The notes: generated by a model from the sequence alone, not told the origin. 64,000 bases of DNA from Butyricimonas muris (GCF_046365375.1 NZ_JBKEIT010000005.1:62001-126000), one strand, 5' to 3'. Shown: positions 8,913-18,250, counted from the stretch's first letter. Program-made: numbers and translations.

Positions 8913-11120
8913 ATGAATTACAAGATATTTATATATGTATTAGCGGTAGCTATGGTTATTTTCACAGGGTGCCGCAAAGATGTATTTGACTCGGAGGCTC
9001 TTGGAAGGGATTATTTTATAGAAAATATCCCGGAAGGTTTTGATTGGACTACCTCTTCATCAATACAAGTAGAAATCACACCCTCGGATAATTACGCGGG
9101 TACCTACTTGTACACGATTGATTTTTTTGACAAAAATCCTATCGCGGACAGCTCCGCCAATCTATTAGGAAGCGGTTGGTGTTCGGGCAAACAGCCACTG
9201 GAAAAAAGCATTATTATCCCCGATGCCCAAGCCGATCTTTTCGTTTGCCAAACAACTCCCGGGGGACGCCGTAGTGTCATGCAGGTTCCTATCGAGAACA
9301 ATCGCGTTATTTGTAACTTTTCGCGAGCTATCGACAATGTGGCACAAAATCGCACCCTATCTCTATTAGCAAATTCCGATGAGTTTGAAATACCGGAAAT
9401 TCCCGCAGATGTGATAGAAATCACAGGAAAAAATAACCGACTCGAATCCGGACGTAATTATATTATCCGAGGAGAATACACGGGAGAACTGAATTTTAAC
9501 AATGAAAAAAATATTTCCCTATACGTTACGGGAATATGGAATAACACCGCGAAATCCACAAAATTAGAAGTAAACACGAATATCTACGTGATAAATAACG
9601 GTAAAATATTCTCCCGGGAAGAATGGGATATTCAAGTATACAGCAATTCTAATCTCGCCATAGCTAAAGGTTGCCAATTCGGGGATAAAGATCATGACGA
9701 TATTTCCATCAGATTGAATAGCGGAATTTTCCTAAACGAGGGACTTGTCTATATGGAAGATATCTACACGGATCAATCCAACACGTTGATTAAAAACAGC
9801 GGTGAATTTCATCTAGATAAATTGGAAGCAACGACAGCTATCACCATCAACAATGCCGATGGAGGAAAGTTATATATCGAAGAATTGGAAATCGGAAACG
9901 CTACATTTATTAATCAATGTTATGCCGAGATTGAAGAAATGGAATTAAATTACGGTTCTTCCTTGACCATCGCATCAGGGTGTGCGGTGAAATGCGAAAA
10001 ATTAAACGTCAACGGGGCAAAAATCACGTTAGCGAGTAATTCTCTACTCGAAGTAACCGACGAGGCTGAATTTAAAGGAGCAGCCAGCAGTATCGGAAGA
10101 ACGGGTAGTGATTTTGCCCTATTCAAAACCCGTAAGATTAAGAGTAACGAATATTGGCAGTTTCTGACATTCAGCGGACAGCTTTACGTGGAATGGGAAA
10201 AAATAGAATCCAATAGCCAATTCTACAAGTTTATCCCACCCGCACAACTCGTGGACTCAAAAAAAGGCTCTTTGATAGACATCCCGGCAAGTGAATGTAG
10301 CCAAGGAAATGATTATCAACCGGAGGAACCGGAAGAACCGGAATTTCCACGACAAGTAACACTCACGAAGAGTTATACTTTTGCTTCGGAAGACCTTTAT
10401 CCCAGCCCGGGGGATTTTGACATGAACGATATCGTGCTCGGCATGGATTCAGTCACGTACAATTATGTTGAAAAAGATAGAATAAGTTACATGATCTGGC
10501 ATTGTACGTTAAGAGCCGTTGGGGCGACACGACAATCTGGAGCAGCTATTCAACTGGATGGACTAAAAGATGAGAATATTCAAAAAATAACTTATTCTAA
10601 AGAACTTTCTCTAGGGAATTTCAACATAAATTCCAACGGTACGGAAAGCAAACAAACGTATGCTGTCGTTCCGTTGTTTGACAACGCACACAGAACACTA
10701 GGATGTGATAACACATCAACTATCTTGAACGCGATCAGTAAATCACCACAATGGATAAATGATGTCCCGTTCAATTCCTTTGACGTGAAAATTGAATTCA
10801 CTTCTCCTGTAGAGGAGCTTGCCATTCGTATCGACAACATGAATTATTTCGCCATTATCGGTACAAAAACACCAAGAACGGAAATACACTTACCTCATTA
10901 TAATCACACCGATCTCAGTAGCGCCCCTAAAGTCTTACAAGAAGTCACGAAAGACTACATGTGGACGATCCGAGTCCCCGGAATATTCCGCTACTCGCAT
11001 GAATGGACCAGTATACTTGAGGCGTACCCGGAATTCAAACCTTGGGTACAAAGTGGGGGAAATTCCAACAAAGAATGGTATAATAATCCGATAGAAGAAA
11101 ATTTATACCGGAAGAAGTAA
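8913..11120 (+). CDS. LruC-domain lipoprotein (large)
   Basis: 735 aa from the ATG at 8913, which has AAAAGGA just upstream; an ATG at 8892 adds seven residues. Signal peptide with lipobox (MVIFTGC at about residue 17). A central region of about 300 aa (residues 150-450) is rich in short beta-strands with asparagine turns, like a right-handed beta-helix. The C-terminal half has the LruC signature: SYTFASEDLYPSPGDFDMND, then a domain ending HLPHYNHTDLS and the closing pattern YMWTIRVPGIFRYSHEWTSI, PEFKPWVQSGG. LruC domains occur in surface or secreted proteins of Bacteroidetes and Leptospira; the function is unknown. Lies between two EEP paralogues. Confidence 0.85.
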   Translation: MNYKIFIYVLAVAMVIFTGCRKDVFDSEALGRDYFIENIPEGFDWTTSSSIQVEITPSDNYAGTYLYTIDFFDKNPIADSSANLLGSGWCSGKQPLEKSIIIPDAQADLFVCQTTPGGRRSVMQVPIENNRVICNFSRAIDNVAQNRTLSLLANSDEFEIPEIPADVIEITGKNNRLESGRNYIIRGEYTGELNFNNEKNISLYVTGIWNNTAKSTKLEVNTNIYVINNGKIFSREEWDIQVYSNSNLAIAKGCQFGDKDHDDISIRLNSGIFLNEGLVYMEDIYTDQSNTLIKNSGEFHLDKLEATTAITINNADGGKLYIEELEIGNATFINQCYAEIEEMELNYGSSLTIASGCAVKCEKLNVNGAKITLASNSLLEVTDEAEFKGAASSIGRTGSDFALFKTRKIKSNEYWQFLTFSGQLYVEWEKIESNSQFYKFIPPAQLVDSKKGSLIDIPASECSQGNDYQPEEPEEPEFPRQVTLTKSYTFASEDLYPSPGDFDMNDIVLGMDSVTYNYVEKDRISYMIWHCTLRAVGATRQSGAAIQLDGLKDENIQKITYSKELSLGNFNINSNGTESKQTYAVVPLFDNAHRTLGCDNTSTILNAISKSPQWINDVPFNSFDVKIEFTSPVEELAIRIDNMNYFAIIGTKTPRTEIHLPHYNHTDLSSAPKVLQEVTKDYMWTIRVPGIFRYSHEWTSILEAYPEFKPWVQSGGNSNKEWYNNPIEENLYRKK

Positions 11121-11127
11121 CAATATA

Positions 11128-12204
11128 ATGGCAGCACTCAGATATTTTTTCTCCCTCTTGATGATTCCGGTCAGTTTTGTGGCGGCGGGGATCAGTATTG
11201 CCGCGTACATGGCGGGACAAACTAACCCGAACGAATCGACATGGATCACGTTTATCGGTTTAGCCATGCCTGTCGTTTTAATCATAAACCTCGTTATACT
11301 CGTCTATTGGATTATCGGCAAGAGGTGGTGGGCAATTGTTCCTGTCGCGGCTATCTTTCTTAATATCGGCTATCTCACGTCTATTTTCCAAGTTACGGTT
11401 TCATCGCCGGAAACCCCAAACGGCAAATTACCCATACGCCTCGCCAGTTATAACGCGGGTAAATTCAAATCGTGGGAGAAGTTCGAAACACAACACTATA
11501 TCTCCGAATTTCTGAAAAACGATCATGTAGACATTGCTTGTTTCTTAGAATACCGGGAAGACACGAAAATCAACGCAGAAACTTTATCCCGGCTATTGAA
11601 TCTACCGTATCATGCCGTGACGTATTTACCCGGTTCTACCACGTTGGGAATAGGTATTTTCAGCAAATACCCTATCCTGCAATCCGGCAAAATACCTTTA
11701 AACTCCGCGACAAATGATGCCATGTGGACTGATATTCAAGTCGGCGAGCAAACGATAAGAGTGATTAGTTGCCATTTGCAAACGACCAATTTCAGCGGGA
11801 AACGCAAACTACTGGATGATCCGGTATTCCAAAACACGGATATACAACAAAAAGAAGAAGTAGTACTGGATATCACGCAAGAACTATCCAAAAACTTCAA
11901 ACTCAGAGCCACGCAAGCCGATATCGTGCGACAAGTTATCGACACGACAGGTGTCCCGACCATCGTGTGCGGGGACTTTAACGATACTCCGTCGTCATAC
12001 ACCTATCACCGTATCAAAGGAGAACTGAAAGATAGTTTCAAGACAAGCGGAAACGGTTACGCTTACACGTTCCGGGGTTTGCATCGGCTGTTGCGAATTG
12101 ATTTCATCTTCTATTCCGACGAATTGAAATGTATAGACTACTACTCCCCGGAAAAGGAGTGGAGTGACCACAATCCGGTTACCAGTGAGTTTTATCTAAA
12201 ATAA
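11128..12204 (+). CDS. Membrane-anchored EEP family protein, copy 2
   Basis: 358 aa, begins seven bases after the LruC stop. Same layout as the gene at 7740: both start MAALR(F/Y)FF, carry three N-terminal spans and an EEP domain (IRLASYNAGKF, CFLEYRED, VCGDFNDTPSSY, EWSDHNPV). The catalytic Asp/Asn/His residues are all kept, while the first part of the domain has drifted. The pair arose by duplication. Probably an extracytoplasmic phosphodiesterase; no substrate can be assigned. The GT2 gene follows after five bases, so these are cotranscribed. Confidence 0.87.
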   Translation: MAALRYFFSLLMIPVSFVAAGISIAAYMAGQTNPNESTWITFIGLAMPVVLIINLVILVYWIIGKRWWAIVPVAAIFLNIGYLTSIFQVTVSSPETPNGKLPIRLASYNAGKFKSWEKFETQHYISEFLKNDHVDIACFLEYREDTKINAETLSRLLNLPYHAVTYLPGSTTLGIGIFSKYPILQSGKIPLNSATNDAMWTDIQVGEQTIRVISCHLQTTNFSGKRKLLDDPVFQNTDIQQKEEVVLDITQELSKNFKLRATQADIVRQVIDTTGVPTIVCGDFNDTPSSYTYHRIKGELKDSFKTSGNGYAYTFRGLHRLLRIDFIFYSDELKCIDYYSPEKEWSDHNPVTSEFYLK

Positions 12205-12209
12205 CAGAC

Positions 12210-13397
12210 ATGATACAGTTTCTTCAAATATTATTCTGGATTTCCATTTTCATCGTGTTCTACACTTTTATCGGGTACGGGATACTGCTATATATACTCG
12301 TCAAATTCAAGGGAAAACGACATCCGGCACAACCATTGGCACTTCCGGAGAATCTTCCCGACGTGACGCTTTTTATCGCCGCCTATAATGAAGAAAAGAT
12401 CGTCAAGGCAAAGATGGATAATTGTATGCAACTCGATTACCCGAAGGATAAACTTAACGTGGTTTGGATCACGGACGGTTCGACAGACATGACAAACAGT
12501 ATGTTGAGAGTCTACCCCGACATAACTGTATCTTTTTCCCCGGAACGTAAAGGCAAAACTGCCGCACTCAACAGAGGAATGCAATATATAGAAACACCTT
12601 ACACTGTTTTCACGGATGCCAATACGATGCTCAATGCCGACGCTATTCTGGAAATTGTACGATGCTTCACGGATACAAAGGTCGGTTGTGTTGCCGGAGA
12701 GAAGCGTATTGAAGTAAAAGACAAAGACAACGCGGCTTCCGGGGGCGAAGGCTTCTATTGGCGTTATGAATCAAAACTAAAAGCGTGGGATTCAAGATTA
12801 TATTCCGCGGTAGGTGCAGCCGGAGAGTTATTTGCCATTCGGACGGAATTATTCGTCCCGATGGCGGAAGATACTTTACTCGACGATTTTATTCTCTCTT
12901 TACGCATTGCCATGCAGGGGTACAAAATAGCTTATTGTGACAAAGCATACGCCATAGAATCCGGTTCTGCTAACATTGAAGAGGAACAAAAACGAAAGGT
13001 ACGCATTGCCGCGGGAGGGCTTCAATCTATCCGACGGCTACGCCCTCTTCTTAATCCTTTCCGTTACGGGCTCCTCTCTTTTCAATATATCTCACACCGG
13101 GTGTTACGCTGGTCTATCACTCCCATTCTCCTTTTCCTGCTATTACCCGTGAATCTGATTCTGGTACTCGCAACACATTTTACCCCGTTATATAGTGTTA
13201 TTTTTGTACTTCAAGTTATTTTCTACCTGTTAGCTTGGACAGGGGCATCACTTGCCAGAAAACAAATCAAAGTAAAGATACTGTTTATCCCGTACTACTT
13301 CACTTTCATGAACTTGAATGTACTGAAAGGATTCTTCTACTTGAAAAAGCATAAGGGGAAAGGAACTTGGGAAAAAGCAAACAGGGCAGATTCGTAA
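12210..13397 (+). CDS. Membrane glycosyltransferase family 2
   Basis: 395 aa. One N-terminal membrane span (about 5-30), a cytoplasmic GT2 domain and two to three C-terminal spans (about 290-375), the layout of processive or lipid-linked GT2 enzymes such as NodC/IcaA relatives. Motifs: VTLFIAAYNEEKIVKAK, WITDGSTDMT, FTDANTMLNADAI (metal-binding DAN), AEDTLLDDFILSLRIAMQGY (catalytic DD) and the EEQKRKVRIAAGGLQSIRRL loop in the place of QxxRW. Last gene of the EEP/LruC operon, ending at a hairpin. May synthesise a beta-linked polymer or transfer a sugar to a lipid. Confidence 0.88.
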   Translation: MIQFLQILFWISIFIVFYTFIGYGILLYILVKFKGKRHPAQPLALPENLPDVTLFIAAYNEEKIVKAKMDNCMQLDYPKDKLNVVWITDGSTDMTNSMLRVYPDITVSFSPERKGKTAALNRGMQYIETPYTVFTDANTMLNADAILEIVRCFTDTKVGCVAGEKRIEVKDKDNAASGGEGFYWRYESKLKAWDSRLYSAVGAAGELFAIRTELFVPMAEDTLLDDFILSLRIAMQGYKIAYCDKAYAIESGSANIEEEQKRKVRIAAGGLQSIRRLRPLLNPFRYGLLSFQYISHRVLRWSITPILLFLLLPVNLILVLATHFTPLYSVIFVLQVIFYLLAWTGASLARKQIKVKILFIPYYFTFMNLNVLKGFFYLKKHKGKGTWEKANRADS

Positions 13398-13412
13398 ATC
13401 CGCCCTGTCCTA
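13378..13412. terminator. Terminator hairpin between convergent genes
   Basis: Inverted repeat ACAGGGC(A)GAT ... ATC(C)GCCCTGT (13381-13408) lies between the convergent GT2 and LruC genes. It has no long T-run, so it may act partly as a simple barrier in both directions. Confidence 0.6.
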
Positions 13413-13430
13413 TCAATAATGATATTACTA

Positions 13431-14561
13431 TTAATAAACTAAATCCGAATTATAATTAAAACTCCACTCATCTTGTGTTTCAAAGCCTGCTTCGCCATTC
13501 ACCCATTTCTCAAAGTCAGGATAAGCGTCATAAATCGCCTTACTCTCTTGCGGATATTTTAACGGAGTATCGAGAATCAATGCCCAAACCCAATTTTCCG
13601 GAGAAGAAAAATTTCTATTATTACCGTGATGCAACAATTCGGGCTCCATCTTTGCCGTTGCCGGACGCCCTTTCACGTGTACTTCTTTGCCTCTTGTACC
13701 AAAAGTAACGAACAAGTCCATCATATTCCCCGCATTGTCCGGTTCCAATTGGATTTCGGTTAATTTCGGTTTCTGGGAAAACTCGATTTTTATTACTACT
13801 TCCTCCGCGTCAAATCGCGGTAAATTGCGATCGGTATTCAAAATACCACCTTCTTTCCCAAAACAAGAATACAAGTTTCCGATCAACGGGACAATATATT
13901 CTTCCCCCTCTTCATTACCTTTCTTGTTTAGAGTAAACATTTCATCCTCCATGAATACTTGTCCGCTGACTTTGTTCACAGCCAAATGTTTCATAGATTT
14001 ATTGACAAAGTTAAGAGCAAGTCCTACTTGCTTGTAAGCAGCACCACCCATAGCTACCGGTTTGATCCATATAGTCAGTGATTTCACTTCTTTCCCATTA
14101 TTATTATCACTGATAGTCTCGTATCCTAATCTAAAATTAAATACGACATCATTCATATCCAAATCTCCCAACCAAGGAAAAATATCTTCAACCATCATAC
14201 TCGCCCAATACCCCTCACCCGGATAATAAATCATCCGGTGCCCGTTAGGAACCTCATCACCCGGCGCTCTTGCAATAGAGTACGCCATAGCTGAAGATTT
14301 CACTTTCAATTCCCCACCTTTAATCCCCGTCGTAAATGTATATTCGCCCGCTTCAAGTCCATCCCCGATCAATAACTCTTCACCGTTCTTTACCAAATAA
14401 ACTGACGAAGGTTTATCCAGTTTCAGATCTTGTCTTTCTAAAGTTTTCCAGTTAAAATCTAACGGAACAACCAAATCCTTATCCCCACCTTTATAAGGAC
14501 CGTCTTTGTGGCATGCTGTGAATAACACCCCTAAAACTAAACAGCACAATAAATTTCTCAT
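13431..14561 (-). CDS. LruC-domain lipoprotein (small)
   Basis: 376 aa. Lipoprotein signal LLCCLVLGVLFTAC at the N-terminus, then a short strand-rich region and the LruC domain: GYWASMMVEDIFPWLGDLDM (the DxDMNDVVFNF signature follows), a region with KEVHVKGRPATAKMEPEL, and the closing NWVWALILDTPLKYP, YPDFEKWVNGE. The order of motifs matches the C-terminal half of the protein at 8913, so the two are homologues. Third from last in a leftward group after the UXS-like gene (37-bp gap). Surface exposure is likely; role unknown. Confidence 0.85.
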   Translation of the reverse strand: MRNLLCCLVLGVLFTACHKDGPYKGGDKDLVVPLDFNWKTLERQDLKLDKPSSVYLVKNGEELLIGDGLEAGEYTFTTGIKGGELKVKSSAMAYSIARAPGDEVPNGHRMIYYPGEGYWASMMVEDIFPWLGDLDMNDVVFNFRLGYETISDNNNGKEVKSLTIWIKPVAMGGAAYKQVGLALNFVNKSMKHLAVNKVSGQVFMEDEMFTLNKKGNEEGEEYIVPLIGNLYSCFGKEGGILNTDRNLPRFDAEEVVIKIEFSQKPKLTEIQLEPDNAGNMMDLFVTFGTRGKEVHVKGRPATAKMEPELLHHGNNRNFSSPENWVWALILDTPLKYPQESKAIYDAYPDFEKWVNGEAGFETQDEWSFNYNSDLVY

Positions 14562-14598
14562 AATTACCTTTTTATCAAAAAATAAAAAACACCAAATA

Positions 14599-15531
14599 CT
14601 ACATCACCGATTCAAAATAATCGATGGTTTTCAATAATCCTTCTTTCAAAGGTATCGTAGGTTCCCAGTTTAATTTTGTTTTTGCCAGAGTGATATCCGG
14701 CTTTCTCTTTCTCGGATCATCCTCCGGAAGTATCTTGTACACGATTTTAGATTTCGAACCCGTTAACTCCAGTACCAGATGAGCCAATTCCAACATCGTG
14801 AACTCTCCCGGATTCCCTATATTTACAGGTCCGGTAAACTCGTCTTCCGTTGCCATCATCCGTATCATTCCTTCAATCAGGTCATCCACGTACTGGAAAC
14901 TCCGTGTTTGAGTACCGTCACCGTATATTTCAATGTCTTTCCCGGATAAAGCATTTACGATGAAATTCGATACCACACGCCCGTCATTCTCTGACATTCT
15001 GGGACCATAAGTATTAAAAATACGAACAATCTTTACAACAACTTCCGATTGACGGTGATAATCCATGCACAATGTTTCGGCACATCGTTTTCCCTCATCA
15101 TAACAAGAACGCTTTCCTATGGGATTCACGTTCCCCCAATAACTCTCTTGCTGCGGATGAATGACAGGATCGCCATATACTTCACTGGTTGAAGCTTGGA
15201 GCAATTTGGCTCCCGCTCCTTTCGCCAATTCCAGCATATTCACCATTCCCAACACGGAAGTATTAATCGTCTTTACCGGATCATATTGATAATGAATCGG
15301 AGATGCTGGACAAGCCAGATTATAGATTTCATCCACGTTCTTTATATAAGGCCAGATAACATCCCTCTCTGCCAATTCAAAATTCGGAAGTTCCATCAAA
15401 TGACTAATATTCTCCCTCGTTCCCGTGAAGAAATTGTCCAAACATACCACATGACTACCCGATTGAATCAATCGGTCACACAGATGCGATCCTAAAAAAC
15501 CGGCACCACCGGTCACTAATACACACTTCAT
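14599..15531 (-). CDS. UDP-glucuronate decarboxylase (UDP-xylose synthase)-like SDR
   Basis: 310 aa extended SDR. NAD-binding motif TGGAGFLGSHL, the UXS-type DNFFTGTRENI, then CPASPIHYQYDPVKT, the STSEVYGDP strand and the catalytic tyrosine/lysine in SCYDEGKRCAE. The GPRMSENDGRVVSNFIV and YGDGTQTRSFQYVDDLIEG segments are characteristic of the decarboxylase rather than of dTDP-glucose dehydratases. It converts UDP-glucuronate to UDP-xylose through a 4-keto intermediate. Separated from the upstream ABC-F gene by a terminator, so it likely has its own promoter (box at 15554-15561). It supplies a precursor for surface glycans. Confidence 0.9.
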   Translation of the reverse strand: MKCVLVTGGAGFLGSHLCDRLIQSGSHVVCLDNFFTGTRENISHLMELPNFELAERDVIWPYIKNVDEIYNLACPASPIHYQYDPVKTINTSVLGMVNMLELAKGAGAKLLQASTSEVYGDPVIHPQQESYWGNVNPIGKRSCYDEGKRCAETLCMDYHRQSEVVVKIVRIFNTYGPRMSENDGRVVSNFIVNALSGKDIEIYGDGTQTRSFQYVDDLIEGMIRMMATEDEFTGPVNIGNPGEFTMLELAHLVLELTGSKSKIVYKILPEDDPRKRKPDITLAKTKLNWEPTIPLKEGLLKTIDYFESVM

Positions 15532-15553
15532 ATATCCTCAACTATATTGAGTA

Positions 15554-15561
15554 CAAATATA
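15554..15561 (-). promoter_or_regulatory. Candidate -7 box for the UXS-like gene
   Basis: The minus strand reads TATATTTG, 23 bp upstream of the UXS start (15531). A TTG lies 22 bp further upstream, one base beyond the usual spacing. It overlaps the edge of the terminator hairpin of the ABC-F gene. Confidence 0.4.
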
Positions 15562-15566
15562 TGAAA

Positions 15567-15612
15567 AATATTCGAAAACCATACAACATAGTATGATTTT
15601 CGAATATTCAAA
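15567..15612 (-). terminator. Rho-independent terminator after the ABC-F gene
   Basis: Long imperfect palindrome (arms about 15567-15584 and 15591-15609, AATATTCGAAAA/TTTTCGAATATT plus CATAC/GTATG parts) followed on the minus strand by T-rich sequence. It starts about 20 bp after the ABC-F stop at 15633. Confidence 0.75.
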
Positions 15613-15632
15613 TAGTAACCTAATTTATAAAA

Positions 15633-17243
15633 TCAATACATTTGATTCAATTGCTCTTTGATCTTCTCGTTGGTGATATAATCGTCGAAATCCATTCGCT
15701 TGTCAATCATACCCGCGGGAGTCAGTTCAATAATCCGGTTACACACGGTTTGTATGATCTCGTGGTCATGCGAATTCATCAAGACTACCCCTTTGAACGC
15801 AACCAATGTGTTGTTAAATGCTTGTATGGACTCCAAATCCAAGTGGTTCGCCGGAGAGTCCAGCACCAGTACATTCGCGTTAGTCAACATCATCTTGGCA
15901 ATCATACAACGCATTTTCTCTCCCCCGGACAATACTTTTACACGTTTGTATATATCTTCACCGGAGAACAGCATCTTCCCAAGGAAACCTCTCAAGAAAG
16001 TTTCGCTCGTGTCGGCAGAATATTGCCCCAACCAATCCACCAAGGTCATATCCGTCTGGAAATACGCCGAATTATCCAAAGGCAAATAAGCATTCGTGAT
16101 GGTTACACCCCACGTGAAACTACCCGTATCCGGTTTATCATTGCCCGTGAGTATTTCCAACAATGCCGTCATCGCTCTCGGATCACGGGACAGGAAAGCA
16201 ATCTTATCCCCCTTCTCCACGGTAAATTCGACATCTTTGAACAAAGTTTGTCCATCCACGGTCTTACTCAAATTCCGGACATCCAGAATACGGTCGCCCA
16301 CCTCCCGTTCCGGGGTAAAAATAATACCCGGGTATTTACGCGTAGAAGGCATGATCTCCTCGACATTCAACTTTTCCAACATCTTTTTGCGACTGGTCGT
16401 CTGTTTGGACTTCGCCACGTTAGCGCTGAAACGAGAAATAAATTCCTGTAATTCTTTTTTCTTCTCCTCGGCTTTTTTGTTCTTGGCTTGAGCCTGACGC
16501 AACGCTAATTGGCTTGACTCGTACCAAAAACTATAATTACCCGCGAACAACTGTATCTTACCGAAATCAATATCCACGGAATGGGTACAAACGGCATCCA
16601 AGAAGTGGCGGTCATGCGACACGACTAAAACGGTATTCTCGTAATTCGCCAAATAATTCTCCAACCACATCACTGTTTCCAAGTCCAAATCATTCGTGGG
16701 CTCGTCCAGTAACAAATTATCCGGTTTGCCAAACAGCGCTTGTGCCAACAACACCCGCACTTTTTGCTTACCGCTTATATCTTTCATCAATGAATAATGC
16801 AGATTCTCTTTGATCCCCAACCCACTCAACAAGTTAGCGGCATCACTCTCGGCATTCCAGCCGTCCATCCCGGCAAATTGTTCTTCCAACTCGGCTGCAC
16901 GGATACCATCCTCATCAGAGAAATCCTCTTTCATGTAAATGGCATTCTTTTCCTGCATGACTTTCCATAAAGAGGAATGTCCCTGCAACACGGTATCCAA
17001 CACGGTACACTCGTCAAACGCGAAGTGATCCTGTTTCAACACGGACAACCGTTCCCCGGGACCAAACATGACCGTACCTCTTGTCGGGTCCAATTCCCCG
17101 CTCAATATCCTTAAAAAAGTAGATTTTCCGGCACCGTTAGCACCTATCACACCATAACAATTGCCCGGGGTAAACTTTAAATTCACATCCCGAAACAACG
17201 TCCTTTTCCCAAATTGAATCTCTAAATCCGAAACTGTAATCAT
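15633..17243 (-). CDS. ABC-F family ATPase (YbiT-like)
   Basis: 536 aa, no membrane span. Two ABC domains in one chain: Walker A GANGAGKSTF and signature LSGLGIKENL/ISGKQKVR with Walker B LLLDEPTNDLD in the first; a degenerate P-loop (FLSRDPRAMTALLEI) and signature LSGGEKMRC, Walker B VLVLDSPANHLD in the second. The linker of about 80 residues between them (PtIM-like, charged, KKKELQEFISRF...TSRKKMLEKL) is the ABC-F hallmark. ABC-F proteins act on the ribosome, either in translation or antibiotic protection; length and the non-canonical second P-loop point to the YbiT group. Placed 37 bp after rfbD in the nucleotide-sugar block, perhaps by chance cotranscription. Confidence 0.9.
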   Translation of the reverse strand: MITVSDLEIQFGKRTLFRDVNLKFTPGNCYGVIGANGAGKSTFLRILSGELDPTRGTVMFGPGERLSVLKQDHFAFDECTVLDTVLQGHSSLWKVMQEKNAIYMKEDFSDEDGIRAAELEEQFAGMDGWNAESDAANLLSGLGIKENLHYSLMKDISGKQKVRVLLAQALFGKPDNLLLDEPTNDLDLETVMWLENYLANYENTVLVVSHDRHFLDAVCTHSVDIDFGKIQLFAGNYSFWYESSQLALRQAQAKNKKAEEKKKELQEFISRFSANVAKSKQTTSRKKMLEKLNVEEIMPSTRKYPGIIFTPEREVGDRILDVRNLSKTVDGQTLFKDVEFTVEKGDKIAFLSRDPRAMTALLEILTGNDKPDTGSFTWGVTITNAYLPLDNSAYFQTDMTLVDWLGQYSADTSETFLRGFLGKMLFSGEDIYKRVKVLSGGEKMRCMIAKMMLTNANVLVLDSPANHLDLESIQAFNNTLVAFKGVVLMNSHDHEIIQTVCNRIIELTPAGMIDKRMDFDDYITNEKIKEQLNQMY

Positions 17244-17280
17244 TTTTTCCTTTTTCTAAAAACGCCCGCGAAGGTACGCG

Positions 17281-18135
17281 TTAAAAAGTTGCCATGCAAG
17301 TTTTTAATGCATCTCTCCAATCCCGGATTTCCAGTTCAAACGTATCTTTAATTTTCTTTTTATCCAAAACAGAGTAAGCAGGGCGTTTCGCCTTAACGGG
17401 ATACTCGGCGGTCGTTACCGGATTGACTTTACAATCCGCTCCCGCGAGAGCCACGATCTCTTTCGCGAAATCATACCAAGTACAGCCCCCCTCGTTCGTG
17501 AAATGATATATTCCTTCCCATTCGGGCAAATCCTCGTTTTCCATGATTTTAATGATCGCTTCTGCCAGATCGCCGGCATACGTCGGCGTGCCCCACTGAT
17601 CATTCACCACGTTTATCTCGTCCCGCTCATTCGCCAAACGGGCTATTGTCTTCACGAAATTATGACCGTAAGCAGAATATAACCATGCCGTACGGATGAT
17701 AATATACATACAACCCGATTTCTTTATAGCTTCTTCCCCTTCCAATTTTGTCCGACCGTACACGGTTTGCGGATTCGTGGCACTCTTCTCGGTGTAAGGT
17801 TGGTCTGCCGTGCCGTCAAACACGTAATCCGTCGAAATATGAAGCAATATACAATCATGTTGCAATGCTGCATTTGCCAAGTTGGCCACGGCATCACGGT
17901 TAATCTTGGCTGCACGCTCCTCGTCATCTTCTGCCTGATCCACGGCGGTATAAGCCGCACAATTGATAATCGTGTCTATTTCATGTGTTTCAATAAACGA
18001 CGATACCGCTTTCGCGCTCGTGATATCCAATTCCTCCACGTCCGTGTAAAACACGTCGTCCAATAACGAAAAACTTCTATTTCTTAACTCGGTTCCGAGT
18101 TGTCCGTTCGCTCCTGTAACTAATATATTAGCCAT
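17281..18135 (-). CDS. rfbD: dTDP-4-dehydrorhamnose reductase
   Basis: 284 aa, reduces dTDP-4-keto-L-rhamnose to dTDP-L-rhamnose, the last step of the pathway. SDR fold with VTGANGQLGTELR at the N-terminus, the HISTDYVFDGTADQPY motif and the YGRTKLEGE catalytic tyrosine/lysine; IRTAWLYSAYGHNFVKT and NDQWGTPTYAGDLA are standard for RfbD/RmlD. All four dTDP-rhamnose enzymes are in this leftward block but not contiguous: rfbA, rfbB, rfbC, then the WbpM-like gene, then rfbD. Preceded by an AT-rich repeat at 18143-18178. Confidence 0.95.
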   Translation of the reverse strand: MANILVTGANGQLGTELRNRSFSLLDDVFYTDVEELDITSAKAVSSFIETHEIDTIINCAAYTAVDQAEDDEERAAKINRDAVANLANAALQHDCILLHISTDYVFDGTADQPYTEKSATNPQTVYGRTKLEGEEAIKKSGCMYIIIRTAWLYSAYGHNFVKTIARLANERDEINVVNDQWGTPTYAGDLAEAIIKIMENEDLPEWEGIYHFTNEGGCTWYDFAKEIVALAGADCKVNPVTTAEYPVKAKRPAYSVLDKKKIKDTFELEIRDWRDALKTCMATF

Positions 18136-18142
18136 AAACCTT

Positions 18143-18178
18143 TCTGATTTTAGATTTTAAATTTTAGATTTTAGATTC
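18143..18178. repeat. AT-rich heptad repeat, rfbD upstream
   Basis: Nearly periodic ATTTTAG/ATTTTAA units (TTTTAGATTTTAAATTTTAG and on). Similar AT-rich repeats lie at 20738-20770, 24489-24535, 25056-25080 and 54262-54293, always next to a gene end. Confidence 0.6.
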
Positions 18179-18189
18179 CAACCGCACAA

Positions 18190-18250
18190 GGCGAGAACTC
18201 AACTACCCCCTCCGACTCTCCCTTACACAGGGGGAGTAAGGAGGGGCTTA
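18190..18250. repeat. GC-rich hairpin repeat overlapping a gene end
   Basis: Inverted repeat of the form CCCCCTCCGACTCTCCC ... GGGGGAGTAAGGAGGGG (about 18203-18244), which folds into a strong stem. It contains the last codons and stop of the dehydratase gene at 18223, so the protein tail KPLLTPPV is encoded by the repeat. Could terminate transcription or be a REP-like dispersed element. Confidence 0.6.

Noticed and set aside
15642..16451. Open frame of 269 codons on the plus strand
   Set aside because: It lies antisense inside the ABC-F gene, whose motifs are complete; composition is that of a mirror frame.
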